The position numbers were made by a program, and so were the translations under genes. A stretch of 52,688 nucleotides of DNA from an uncultured Roseburia sp. (GTDB lineage Bacteria > Bacillota > Clostridia > Lachnospirales > Lachnospiraceae): NCBI GenBank assembly GCA_947567625.1, contig CANONN010000022.1:1-52688 (forward strand), in the 5' to 3' direction. Under the pieces are notes generated by a model. It was not told where the DNA came from. It saw only the letters and a list, made by a program, of their open reading frames with translations, and ran no database searches. How positions within the stretch are numbered: the stretch's first letter is position 1; every line of letters begins with the position of its first letter. Below are positions 6,644 through 15,895 of this stretch, piece after piece.

Positions 6644-8857
6644 ATGAAAAAGAGGAAATCAATTGTCATACTGGCGCTGATACTGGCGGCGCTGGTGGGG
6701 CTGGGGTACTATGCGACCGTTATTCTCTCGTCCACCGGTGTGGGTGAGAATATGAGCATTCCTTTGGGCCTCGATCTGTCCGGCGGCGTCTCTATTACTT
6801 ACCAGGTAGTGGACAAAAACCCCAGCGCGGAGGACATGAGCGATACCATATACAAGCTGCAAAAGCGTGTCGAGGGGTACAGCACGGAGTCTTCGGTTTA
6901 TCAGGTGGGAGACGACCGTATCACGGTTGAGATTCCGGGAGTTTCGGACGCCAACGCGATACTGGCGGAGCTTGGCAATCCGGGTTCTCTGGAATTTCAG
7001 TTATCCGACGGCACGGTGTTTATGACGGGCGATCAGGTGGCGGACGCGCAGGCGGCTACGACCACCGATCAGTACGGCAATAAGGAATACATTGTGCAGT
7101 TGTCTTTAAACGACGAAGGCACGCAGATTTTCGGCGATGTGACGACGGCAAATGTCGGCAATGTGCTGCCGATCGTATATGACGGCGAAGTCATCAGTTA
7201 TCCGACCGTACAGCACGCCATTACCGGCGGTACGGCGCAGATCAGCGGTATGGATACTTTCGAGGAAGCACAGGCTCTGGCAACCCAGATTCGTATCGGT
7301 TCCCTCTCCCTGCAGTTGGAGGAGCTGGAATCGAGCGTGGTGGGCGCACAGCTCGGCAGCCAGGCGATCTCCACCAGCTTGAAGGCGGCGGCGATCGGTC
7401 TCGTGCTGGTTATGATCTTTATGATTGCTGTCTATTCCGTTCTCGGTGTGGCGGCTTCCCTGGCCCTGCTTGGCTATGTCGAACTTGTGATCGCGACCTT
7501 GTATTTATTTGATATTACGCTGACCTTACCGGGTATTGCGGGTATTATCCTTGGTATCGGTATGGCGGTGGATGCGAACGTAATTATCTTTGCGCGAATC
7601 CGCGAGGAGATCGCAACCGAAAAGAGCGTGGCGATGAGTATGCAGATCGGTTTTAAGAAAGCGCTATCTGCGATTTTGGACGGAAATATCACCACATTCC
7701 TTGCGGCAGTGATTTTGATGGCGATGGGTAGCGGTACGGTAAAAGGGTTTGCCTACACGTTGATGATCAGTATTGTGATGTCCATGTTTACGGCGCTCGT
7801 TGTGACCAGATGGATTTTATATTCGTTCCACGCGCTCGGTCTGAAAAATGAAAAGTTATACGGCCGCGCCAAAGAGAAAAAAACGATCAATTTTGTCGGC
7901 AAGCGCGCGATTTTCTTTACAATCCCGGTGGTTGTGATCGCGGCAGGGCTGATCTGCATGGGCGTGCGCGCAGGTGCAGGCGACGGCGCGCTCAATTACG
8001 GGCTTGATTTTGTCGGCGGTACATCGACAACCGCTGATTTCGGAAAAGACTATACGATCGAGCAGATCGAGAGCGAGATCGTTCCCAAGGTGGCGGAGAT
8101 TACCGGGGATAACAATATTCAGACCAATAAAGTCGAGGGCACAAACCAGATCACGATCAAGACGCGCACCTTAGAGCTTGAGGAGCGCGATGCGTTTGAG
8201 ACGCTGCTGACCGATCAGTTTGGCGTAGATGCGGGGACGATCACCACACAGAGCATCAGTTCTACGATCAGCGGAGAGATGCGTTCCGACGCATTTTTGG
8301 CTGTGATCGTTTCCAGTATCTGTATGCTGATCTATATCTGGTTCCGCTTCAAAGATATCCGCTTCGGCGCGAGTGCAATCGCGGCGCTGCTGCATGATGT
8401 TCTGGCGGTTCTGGCGGTGTATGCGCTGGTGCGCATTTCCGTGGGAAGCACCTTTATCGCGTGTATGCTTACGATTATCGGTTATTCGATCAACGATACG
8501 ATCGTTATTTTCGACCGTATCCGTGAGAATCTTGGCAAGCTGAGCGGCAAACAGACGAGGGAGAGCCTTGCGGAGGTGGCAAACCGCAGTTTGACGCAGA
8601 CCCTCTCGAGAAGTATCAGTACTTCCATTACCACGATTATCATGGTATTAATGCTGTTTATCTTCGGTGTGGCGAGCATCCGTGAATTTTCACTGCCGCT
8701 GATGGCCGGTATGATTTTTGGTACTTACTCTTCGGTATGTATCGCGGCGCAGCTGTGGTATGTGATGAAAGTAAATCTTGGCAGGAACAAGGTCGCGGCA
8801 GAAAGCGCTCCCGCGGCGAAAAAGACTGAGGGAAATAAAGTAGACATAAAGAAATAA
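6644..8857 (+). CDS. secDF: Protein translocase subunit SecDF (SecD-SecF fusion)
   Basis: A 737-residue fusion of SecD and SecF, the proton-driven accessory subunits that pull secreted proteins out of the SecYEG channel. SecD half: TM1, the signature LGLDLSGG at about residue 40, a reduced extracytoplasmic P1 region, then a five-helix membrane block (GIAGIILGIGMAVDANVIIF). SecF half: new TM, YGLDFVGG at about residue 452, and a second block with YSINDTIVIFDRIRENLG. Fused SecDF proteins occur in Firmicutes, including Bacillus subtilis. An upstream ATG at 6602 overlaps the terminator; AAGGAAGG before 6644 and the KKRKSIVI membrane start support 6644. Its place next to scfAB is typical of SCIFF loci. 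Confidence 0.95.
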   Translation: MKKRKSIVILALILAALVGLGYYATVILSSTGVGENMSIPLGLDLSGGVSITYQVVDKNPSAEDMSDTIYKLQKRVEGYSTESSVYQVGDDRITVEIPGVSDANAILAELGNPGSLEFQLSDGTVFMTGDQVADAQAATTTDQYGNKEYIVQLSLNDEGTQIFGDVTTANVGNVLPIVYDGEVISYPTVQHAITGGTAQISGMDTFEEAQALATQIRIGSLSLQLEELESSVVGAQLGSQAISTSLKAAAIGLVLVMIFMIAVYSVLGVAASLALLGYVELVIATLYLFDITLTLPGIAGIILGIGMAVDANVIIFARIREEIATEKSVAMSMQIGFKKALSAILDGNITTFLAAVILMAMGSGTVKGFAYTLMISIVMSMFTALVVTRWILYSFHALGLKNEKLYGRAKEKKTINFVGKRAIFFTIPVVVIAAGLICMGVRAGAGDGALNYGLDFVGGTSTTADFGKDYTIEQIESEIVPKVAEITGDNNIQTNKVEGTNQITIKTRTLELEERDAFETLLTDQFGVDAGTITTQSISSTISGEMRSDAFLAVIVSSICMLIYIWFRFKDIRFGASAIAALLHDVLAVLAVYALVRISVGSTFIACMLTIIGYSINDTIVIFDRIRENLGKLSGKQTRESLAEVANRSLTQTLSRSISTSITTIIMVLMLFIFGVASIREFSLPLMAGMIFGTYSSVCIAAQLWYVMKVNLGRNKVAAESAPAAKKTEGNKVDIKK

Positions 8858-8912
8858 GCTCGATTGATTTCAATGAGAGCAGCGAAAGCTGGAAAATGAA
8901 GGAGGATGCGAT

Positions 8913-10151
8913 ATGTACACACTCGAGGATATTCAGGCGGTAGATATGGAAGTGGCCGACGCCATCACCAAAGAATTTGACAGACAGAGCAGCCATATTG
9001 AGCTGATTGCGTCGGAGAACTGGGTAAGCCCTGCGGTAATGTCCGCGATGGGCAGTGTTATGACCAACAAATATGCGGAGGGTTATCCGGGCAAGCGGTA
9101 TTACGGCGGCTGTGACTGCGTCGATATCGTAGAAGAGCTGGCCAGAGAGCGTGCCAAAGAGCTGTTTGGCTGTGACTATGCCAATGTGCAGCCACATTCG
9201 GGGGCGCAGGCCAATATGGCTGTGCAGTTTGCCATCTTAAAACCGGGCGATACCGTGATGGGCATGAACTTAGACCATGGCGGACATTTGACGCACGGAA
9301 GTCCTGTGAATTTTTCCGGTTCGTATTTTAACATCGTACCGTACGGCGTCAATGATGATGGGTTTATCGATTACGATAAGGTGCTTGAGACGGCCATGGA
9401 GTGTAAGCCAAAGATGATTATCGCCGGCGCCTCCGCTTACGCGAGAACGATAGATTTTAAGAGATTTCGTGAGATCGCCGACGCCTGCGGCGCGGTGCTT
9501 ATGGTGGATATGGCGCATATCGCGGGTCTTGTGGCGGCGGGACTTCACCCGAGCCCGATTCCTTATGCCGATGTGACGACGACAACAACGCACAAAACGC
9601 TGCGCGGTCCGCGCGGCGGTATGATACTCTGCAATCAGGAGGCCGCGGACAAATACAACTTTAATAAAGCGGTATTCCCGGGGATTCAGGGCGGTCCGCT
9701 GATGCATGTGATCGCGGCCAAGGCGGTTTGCTTTAAGGAGGCTCTGCAGCCGGAGTTTAAGGCTTACCAGCAGAATATTGTGGACAATGCCCAGGCGCTT
9801 TGCAAAGGGCTTTTAAGCCGTGATATCAAGATTGTTTCCGGCGGTACGGACAATCACCTGATGCTCGTGGATCTGACGAATTATGATCTGACCGGCAAGG
9901 CAGTGGAAAAGCTGCTCGATTCCGTGAACATCACCTGCAATAAAAACACGATTCCGAATGATCCGAAGTCGCCGTTTGTCACCAGTGGTGTCCGTCTCGG
10001 CACGCCGGCCGTGACTTCGCGCGGATTAAATACCGCAGATATGGATCAGATTGCCGAGGCGATCGCCATGATGATAAAAGAGGGCGAACCCGCGGCCGAG
10101 AAGGCAAAGGCAATCGTGAAGTCTTTGACAGAGAAGTATCCGTTAAAATAA
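8913..10151 (+). CDS. glyA: Serine hydroxymethyltransferase
   Basis: A 412-residue PLP enzyme that interconverts serine and glycine while charging tetrahydrofolate with a one-carbon unit, in the cytoplasm. Seen: the N-terminal [14 protein letters not shown] motif, [15 protein letters not shown], the histidine of HSGAQAN, and the PLP-lysine motif [14 protein letters not shown]. Length is usual for bacterial GlyA. GAAGGAGG lies 9 bp upstream of the ATG. The gap to secDF is only 55 bp with no terminator, so it may share that transcript. A strong terminator follows. Confidence 0.97.
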   Translation: MYTLEDIQAVDMEVADAITKEFDRQSSHIELIASENWVSPAVMSAMGSVMTNKYAEGYPGKRYYGGCDCVDIVEELARERAKELFGCDYANVQPHSGAQANMAVQFAILKPGDTVMGMNLDHGGHLTHGSPVNFSGSYFNIVPYGVNDDGFIDYDKVLETAMECKPKMIIAGASAYARTIDFKRFREIADACGAVLMVDMAHIAGLVAAGLHPSPIPYADVTTTTTHKTLRGPRGGMILCNQEAADKYNFNKAVFPGIQGGPLMHVIAAKAVCFKEALQPEFKAYQQNIVDNAQALCKGLLSRDIKIVSGGTDNHLMLVDLTNYDLTGKAVEKLLDSVNITCNKNTIPNDPKSPFVTSGVRLGTPAVTSRGLNTADMDQIAEAIAMMIKEGEPAAEKAKAIVKSLTEKYPLK

Positions 10152-10172
10152 ATTTGTTCGGGTAATAAGCGA

Positions 10173-10214
10173 CAACGGGGGACTGCGTGTTAGTTCCCCG
10201 TTGCATTTTATTTA
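10173..10214 (+). terminator. Rho-independent terminator after glyA
   Basis: Stem CAACGGGGGACT (10173-10184) and AGTTCCCCGTTG (10192-10203) form about 12 bp including one G-T pair, with a 7-nt loop. A T-rich tail (CATTTTATTTA) follows. It closes the scf-secDF-glyA region; the next 190 bp hold a promoter and no gene. Confidence 0.85.
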
Positions 10215-10332
10215 GAAATTATTAAGTTTGTATGACAGTTAAAAAAGGCGGTCTGTTTTCACATATTTTTAACAAACATTTTTTAAGATATTTGTGGTTT
10301 CATGATACGGATTCACTAGTGTGCCGGCAGGT

Positions 10333-10360
10333 TTGATTTTGAGCAGGGCATTGGTATCAT
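10333..10360 (+). promoter_or_regulatory. Putative extended -10 promoter for the ABC export operon
   Basis: TTGATT (10333-10338), a 16-bp spacer, TATCAT (10355-10360) with TGG just before it. About 43 bp of leader remain before the first adaptor gene. It is the only good promoter candidate in the gap and probably serves the four or five genes downstream. Confidence 0.6.
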
Positions 10361-10402
10361 AGGGACGAAGCAGTACACTAAGGCGCAGGAATGGAGATTA
10401 AT

Positions 10403-11974
10403 ATGAAAAAGAAGAAAGTTGCGGTATTCGCGGGAGTAATCGTATTGCTGGCGGCAATCGGCGGTGCGGGTTATTATTATCGCGATCAGATTATGGAGTT
10501 GGTACCGTTTTTGAATTTCGCCAGATCGGATGATAGAGTATATGTGGAAAAAGTCGGCAAGATCATGAATCAGTTTTATGGTGTGGCAAACCGTTACAAC
10601 GGCGTCGTGGAAGCGCAGGATACATACGACGTCAATGTCGATACGGACCGCACGATCAAAGAGGTGCTGGTGTCCGTCGGCGATACCGTAGAGGTGGGGC
10701 AGCAGCTTGTTATTTATGATACGCAGGAGATCGAGATGCAAAAGAGGCAGGCCGAGCTTGAGCTGCAAAGTATGCAAAACGAGATCGCCACATACCGAAA
10801 GCAGATCGAGGTATTAAGAAAAGAGCGGGATACTGTGGCGGAGGCCGATAAGTTTTCCTACACGACCGAGATACAGTCTCTTGAAAACAATATAGAACAG
10901 AGCAATTTCGATTTGGAAAGCAAGCAGTTGGAAATTGATAAATATCAGGAGCAGATCACAGACTCGATTGTGGTCAGCAAGAACAGCGGTATTGTGCGCA
11001 CGATCAATGAGAGCGGTTATGACGATAACGGCAACACCGTGGCGTTTATGACCGTGCAGCAGGCGGGCGGCTACCGGATTAAGGGCTCCATCAGTGAGCA
11101 AAACGTGTGGAATTTGGAAGAGGGACAGACCGTCATCATTCATTCCCGCGTCAATGCGGACGTGACATGGGATGGCGTCATCACCAAGATCGACCGTGAG
11201 AGTACCATGTCGGGCAATAATAATGGCAATATGGGATACGACAGTTACGAGGGGGCGGAATCTGCCACCAAGTATCCGTTTTATGTGGAGGTTCAGTCTC
11301 AAAACGATCTGATGCTCGGACAGCATGTCTATATGGAGCTCGACGAGGGGCAGCAGGAGGAGAAAGAGGGACTCTGGCTGTACAGTTATTATATTGTGTT
11401 TGAGGATGATGAGACGGCCGCAGAGAACATGTTCGGCGAGCTTGAAACGACAGAGATGACAGAAATGGTAATGCCGGAGATGGCCGAGTCGATTGATTCG
11501 GACAGTACGGAGACGGCGCCTGTGCGAAAAGCGTATGTGTGGGCGGCCAACGAAAAGAACCGCATCGAAAAGCGTTATATCACGCTGGGACAGTATGATG
11601 CGGAGTTAGACGAGTACGAGATACTCGACGGGCTTACGGAGGAGGATTATATTGCGTGGCCGATGGAAGGGCTGTATGAGGGTGTCATCACCGTCACCAA
11701 CGAGGAGGACATTGACTACTCTTCGCCGCTGTATAACAGCGGGGAAGATACCGAGACGAATCTGGAGGATTATGATTACGATACCGACGGCCTCGATCTC
11801 GATTCGATGGACGGTATAGACGGCATGGAGACAGATGATTTCTACAACAGGGATACACTCGAATTGGAGAATGGCGACGATTCCGTCGACGGGGATTACA
11901 TGGATGATTTGGAAGATATCGAGGATGTGGAAAATATTGACGATCTGGATGATAACGAGGGAGAGGAGATCTGA
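10403..11974 (+). CDS. HlyD/MacA-type periplasmic adaptor-like protein with acidic tail (ABC export operon)
   Basis: A 523-residue membrane-anchored adaptor for an ABC exporter. Seen: basic N-terminus and one TM (KKKKVAVFAGVIVLLAAIG), a biotinyl-lipoyl-like half (VEAQDTYDVNVDTDRTIKEV, GDTVEVGQQLVIYDT), a coiled-coil hairpin of about 80 residues, the second lipoyl half (SKNSGIVRTI), and beta-barrel segments. In Gram-positives such proteins work without an outer membrane. Unusual: the last ~90 residues are extremely acidic (Asp/Glu with Gly, Asn, Tyr) with no recognisable fold. An ATG at 10391 is too close to its ribosome site; GGAG at 10393 suits 10403. The stop overlaps the next start (TGATG). 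Confidence 0.82.
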   Translation: MKKKKVAVFAGVIVLLAAIGGAGYYYRDQIMELVPFLNFARSDDRVYVEKVGKIMNQFYGVANRYNGVVEAQDTYDVNVDTDRTIKEVLVSVGDTVEVGQQLVIYDTQEIEMQKRQAELELQSMQNEIATYRKQIEVLRKERDTVAEADKFSYTTEIQSLENNIEQSNFDLESKQLEIDKYQEQITDSIVVSKNSGIVRTINESGYDDNGNTVAFMTVQQAGGYRIKGSISEQNVWNLEEGQTVIIHSRVNADVTWDGVITKIDRESTMSGNNNGNMGYDSYEGAESATKYPFYVEVQSQNDLMLGQHVYMELDEGQQEEKEGLWLYSYYIVFEDDETAAENMFGELETTEMTEMVMPEMAESIDSDSTETAPVRKAYVWAANEKNRIEKRYITLGQYDAELDEYEILDGLTEEDYIAWPMEGLYEGVITVTNEEDIDYSSPLYNSGEDTETNLEDYDYDTDGLDLDSMDGIDGMETDDFYNRDTLELENGDDSVDGDYMDDLEDIEDVENIDDLDDNEGEEI

Positions 11975-12675
11975 TGGAGGCGAATAAGATTTTAGATCTT
12001 CAGAACATATATAAAGATTATGTCCAGGAAAAACTGGTGGTTCCGGTGTTAAAGGACGTAAGTCTCACCGTGGAGGAGGGGGAGTATGTCGCGATCATGG
12101 GGCCGTCCGGCTCCGGCAAGACGACGCTGATGAATATTATCGGATGCCTGGATAAGCCTACGAGCGGTTCCTACTCTCTGGCGGGCGAGGACGTCATGCG
12201 CTTAAAAGACAAAGAGCTGTCCGATTTGCGCTTAAAGAGCATCGGCTTTGTCTTTCAGAGCTTTCACCTGATGCCGCGGGAGACGGCGATCGAGAATGTC
12301 TCACTGCCGTTAAGTTACGCCGGCATCAAGAAAAAGGAGAGAAAAGAGCGCTCGATTGCGGCGCTTGAGCGCGTGGGATTGGGTGACCGCGTGACGTTCC
12401 GTCCGACACAGCTTTCCGGCGGACAAAAGCAGCGCGTCGCCATCGCGCGGGCCATGGTCAACAGTCCCAAGATACTGCTCGCGGATGAGCCGACCGGCGC
12501 GCTCGACTCCAAGTCCGGCGAACAGATCATGGAATTGTTTGACAAGCTGAACGAAGAGGGGGTCACGGTGGTAATGATTACCCACGATTCCAATATCGCG
12601 GCCCGCGCCAAACGCATGGTGCGCATTATTGACGGCGTGATCTATGAGGGAAGCGAGCAAAAGCAGCAAGGGTAA
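11974..12675 (+). CDS. ABC transporter ATP-binding protein (MacB/LolD type)
   Basis: A 233-residue cytoplasmic ATPase driving the exporter. Seen: Walker A GPSGSGKTT, Q-loop FVFQSFHLMP, signature LSGGQKQRVAIARA, Walker B ILLADEPTGALD, and H-loop MITHD. The GALDSKSG stretch after Walker B is characteristic of the LolD/MacB/FtsE-like subfamily that pairs with FtsX-type permeases. The start overlaps the stop of the first adaptor gene by one base, with GGAGAGGAG upstream, so translation is probably coupled. The matching permease lies two genes downstream, with a second adaptor between. Confidence 0.95.
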   Translation: MEANKILDLQNIYKDYVQEKLVVPVLKDVSLTVEEGEYVAIMGPSGSGKTTLMNIIGCLDKPTSGSYSLAGEDVMRLKDKELSDLRLKSIGFVFQSFHLMPRETAIENVSLPLSYAGIKKKERKERSIAALERVGLGDRVTFRPTQLSGGQKQRVAIARAMVNSPKILLADEPTGALDSKSGEQIMELFDKLNEEGVTVVMITHDSNIAARAKRMVRIIDGVIYEGSEQKQQG

Positions 12676-12711
12676 TGTGTTTCGATCGTTCATGCAGGAA
12701 TGAGGATAAGA

Positions 12712-14598
12712 ATGAAAATAAAAAAAATATTGGCGGTAATTGTCAGCCTTGGCATTGTGGTCGGGGCCACTGTCGGCGGCATTTACGGTTATCAGGCATA
12801 TCAGGATAAGAATACCGTAGTCGATGTGATATCGGTTTCTGATATTAACTGGGGTTACTATGACAGCGGGGAAACCAGCTATGGTATGGTGACAAATGAT
12901 TCTGCCCAGGAGATCTTTTTGGAGGGAAACAATCAGGTCGAGGAGGTCTATGTGCAGGTGGGGGATGAGGTGACAATCGGCGAGCCGTTGTTTAAATATG
13001 ACACCAGGCAGGTAGAGATTGATATCCGAAGAAAGACCCTGGAAATCAGTACGTTGGACAACGATCTGGCGATCGCACAGCACGAGTTGGCGGAGCTGCG
13101 GAAAAAGACGCCGGTTGACGCAGAGGGAGACGAGAAGACGGCCGCTTATCTGGAGGCGCGCATTGATCAGATCGAAGCTTCAATCGACAAGCTGGAGGCA
13201 CAGCCGCAGAAAGACCCCAGGGATGCGAATATCTATAATTATATTACAAATACCGTGGTGCCCTACAATTATTCCACCTCGGCCGGCACACAGGCAGACC
13301 CCTATATTATCTGCTGTAATCAGGGGGCGTATGTCTACGGCAGTTTTTTCAATAAGCTGAGGAATGAGTGGAGAGGGAAATACGTTAAGTTTGTGGTAGT
13401 GAAAAAGAACAGCAGCGGTAAGATGCTTACCACGGTCAAAGATATCGTGGATTCCAGCGAAGCCGGCGATAGTGAGACCGGAGACCAAAAGCCCAATGTG
13501 GGGACGGACTCGGAGACGCCGACGCTACCCGACCGGCCGGTACCGGACCGCCCGGTCATCACACCGTCTCACGGAGAGCAGAGGGATGGAGCCCTCACAT
13601 ATGAGGTGATAAAAGAACCGCGCTATAGCAGCGCCTCTGCCACCAAGAAAGTGACGGTGCCGGTGGCGGACAGCAGTGTCTCTCCCAATACGGTTACCTA
13701 CAGCAGCAATAACTGCCCGGTGCCGGCCAATTCCGGGGAGATGTGGTATGTATTTTCGGGCGTCAAGATCACGGCGGAGCTCGACCGTCTGAAAGCGGAG
13801 CTGGCGGTGGTTGAGAAGAGACAGGAGCAGAATGAAGGAGCCTACACAAAAACGGAGCTGGCGGCGGCGATTGCCGAGAAGGAAGACGAGGTAAAAAAGC
13901 TGAACATTAACAGGCAGCAGCAGGAGCTGCAATTACAGTCGTTAGAGAGCGCAGCTGCAAATGGGATTGTCTATGCAACGGTAGTAGGGCATGTAAAAAC
14001 GCTGAACGAAGCGAACGATCAGGACAACGAGTCCGGCAGGCATGGGGCGTTTATGGTGGTAACCAGTGACGACGGGCTATATGTCAGCGGTTCGGTCAGC
14101 GAGCTCAAGCTGGATACGGTGATGCCGGGAACCATGGTTACGGCCAATTCATGGGAGAGCGGACAGTCATTCGAGGCGGTGATCACCAAGATTTCGGAGT
14201 ATCCGACACAGAATAACGGCTGGGGAGAAGGCAATCCCAATGTTTCTTATTATCAGTATACCGCCTACATTCAGGACAGCCTAGAGCTTACGAACGGCGA
14301 GTATGTGGATTTGACGATCGGCGGCAGAAGCGGTGAAAACGGCGAACTCATGGAAGAGGAGGAGTCCTCTGACAGCCTCTATATTGAAAAAGCATATGTC
14401 AGACAGGAGGACGGCAAATCTTACTGTATGATTGCAGGGGAAGACGGTCGTCTGAAAAAGCAGTATGTTTTGACCGGCAAGACCGTGTGGGGCAATTCCG
14501 TGGAGATCAAGGCAGGTCTAAGCGAAGAGGACAGGATAGCGTTTCCCTACGGAAAGAATGTGAAAGAGGGCGTATTGGTTTCGGACGAGGCAGAGTGA
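12712..14598 (+). CDS. Second HlyD/MacA-type adaptor, with a large insertion in its coiled-coil hairpin
   Basis: A 628-residue membrane-anchored adaptor. Seen: one TM (KIKKILAVIVSLGIVVGAT), first lipoyl half with GDEVTIGEPLFKYDT, first coiled-coil helix (about residues 105-165), second helix (about 350-420), second lipoyl half (ANGIVYATVVGHVKTL), and beta-barrel parts (YVSGSVSELKLDTV). Between the two helices lies an extra block of nearly 200 residues (about 13210-13770) rich in Tyr, Ser, Thr and Pro, with the proline run LPDRPVPDRPVITPS. Ordinary adaptors have a short turn there. GAGGA at 12702-12706 supports ATG 12712 over 12700. The permease start follows after 13 bp. Confidence 0.82.
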   Translation: MKIKKILAVIVSLGIVVGATVGGIYGYQAYQDKNTVVDVISVSDINWGYYDSGETSYGMVTNDSAQEIFLEGNNQVEEVYVQVGDEVTIGEPLFKYDTRQVEIDIRRKTLEISTLDNDLAIAQHELAELRKKTPVDAEGDEKTAAYLEARIDQIEASIDKLEAQPQKDPRDANIYNYITNTVVPYNYSTSAGTQADPYIICCNQGAYVYGSFFNKLRNEWRGKYVKFVVVKKNSSGKMLTTVKDIVDSSEAGDSETGDQKPNVGTDSETPTLPDRPVPDRPVITPSHGEQRDGALTYEVIKEPRYSSASATKKVTVPVADSSVSPNTVTYSSNNCPVPANSGEMWYVFSGVKITAELDRLKAELAVVEKRQEQNEGAYTKTELAAAIAEKEDEVKKLNINRQQQELQLQSLESAAANGIVYATVVGHVKTLNEANDQDNESGRHGAFMVVTSDDGLYVSGSVSELKLDTVMPGTMVTANSWESGQSFEAVITKISEYPTQNNGWGEGNPNVSYYQYTAYIQDSLELTNGEYVDLTIGGRSGENGELMEEEESSDSLYIEKAYVRQEDGKSYCMIAGEDGRLKKQYVLTGKTVWGNSVEIKAGLSEEDRIAFPYGKNVKEGVLVSDEAE

Positions 14599-14611
14599 TG
14601 GGAGGAACAGA

Positions 14612-15865
14612 ATGTTTGAAAATATAAGACTGTCATTTCAGGGAATCTGGTCACACAAAATGCGTTCTTTTTTGACGATGCTTGGTATCATCATCGGAAT
14701 TGCGGCAATTATTGCGATAGTCTCTACTATTAAGGGAACCAATGAGCAGATCAAACAAAATCTCATCGGTTCCGGCGATAATACAGTGGAGGTTTCACTC
14801 TACCAGAGTGACTGGGAATACGATATGAGTTACAACGGGGCGCCCGAGGGAGTGCCGTTGATCGAAGAAGCAATGATGAAACAGATTCGGGCCATTGATG
14901 ATGTGCAGAACGTATCGCGCTATGTCACCAGACAGGATTACGGCGGCGTTTACTATCTGAATACGGCATTGTCCGGCGGTTTCGTCCGCGGTATTGACAA
15001 TAGTTATTTTGCCACCTGTAATTACATTATGCAGCGGGGCAGGGGATTTGTGGAGACAGACTTTACAAATTTTAACAAAGTGGCGATTCTCGACAATAAT
15101 TCGGCGTATTCCCTCTTCCAGGGCGAAGACCCGCTGGGAAAAGTGATCGAGATACATCAGGAGCCGTTTACGGTTATCGGCATTGTGACGAAGAAAAAGG
15201 TGTTTGAGCCGGTGATTAATTCTATCGACGAGTACTATACTTACGCGGAGAATTCGGCCGGTACGGTTTATATTCCCGACGCCGCGTGGCCGATCTGCTA
15301 TCAGTATGATGAGCCGCAGAATGTGGTAATCCGCGTGGGAACGACGGACAGTATGACGACAGCCGGAAAGGCATGTGCCGATCTGCTCAACCAGTATCTG
15401 AATGTGACGGATGACACGATTTCTTATAAAGCGACCGATTTGTTGGAACAGGCACAGCAGATACAGGAGCTGGGCAGCTCCACAAACACGATGTTGATCT
15501 GGATTGCCGGGATATCCCTGATCGTGGGCGGTATCGGCGTCATGAATATTATGCTGGTCTCCGTGACGGAGCGCACGCAGGAGATCGGTCTCAAAAAGGC
15601 GATCGGAGCCAGAAAGTCAAAAATACTGGGACAGTTTTTGACCGAGGCGGCAGTGCTCACCAGTATGGGGGGACTGATCGGCGTTATAGTGGGAATCGTG
15701 CTCGCAGAGCTGATCTCCTATATCACGACGACGCCTGTGGCAATCAGTGCTCCGGCGGCGGTCGGCGCCGTGGCGTTTTCCATGATTATCGGTGTGGTGT
15801 TCGGCGTATTCCCGTCCTACAAAGCGGCCAATCTAAATCCGATCGACGCGCTGCGGCACGAATAA
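14612..15865 (+). CDS. ABC transporter permease, MacB/FtsX type
   Basis: A 417-residue permease forming the membrane part of the export system. Seen: an N-terminal TM ([18 protein letters not shown]), an extracytoplasmic MacB-PCD-like domain of about 220 residues, and a C-terminal FtsX module of three helices ([20 protein letters not shown], then [19 protein letters not shown], then two more helices). The sequence [20 protein letters not shown] is the family hallmark, seen here with Q for R. It pairs with the ATPase at 11974. Systems of this kind export peptides, antibiotics or lipoproteins; the substrate here is unknown. Confidence 0.95.
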   Translation: [417 protein letters not shown]

Positions 15866-15895
15866 TGGTATATGGATGTTCAGGAAACGGATAGG

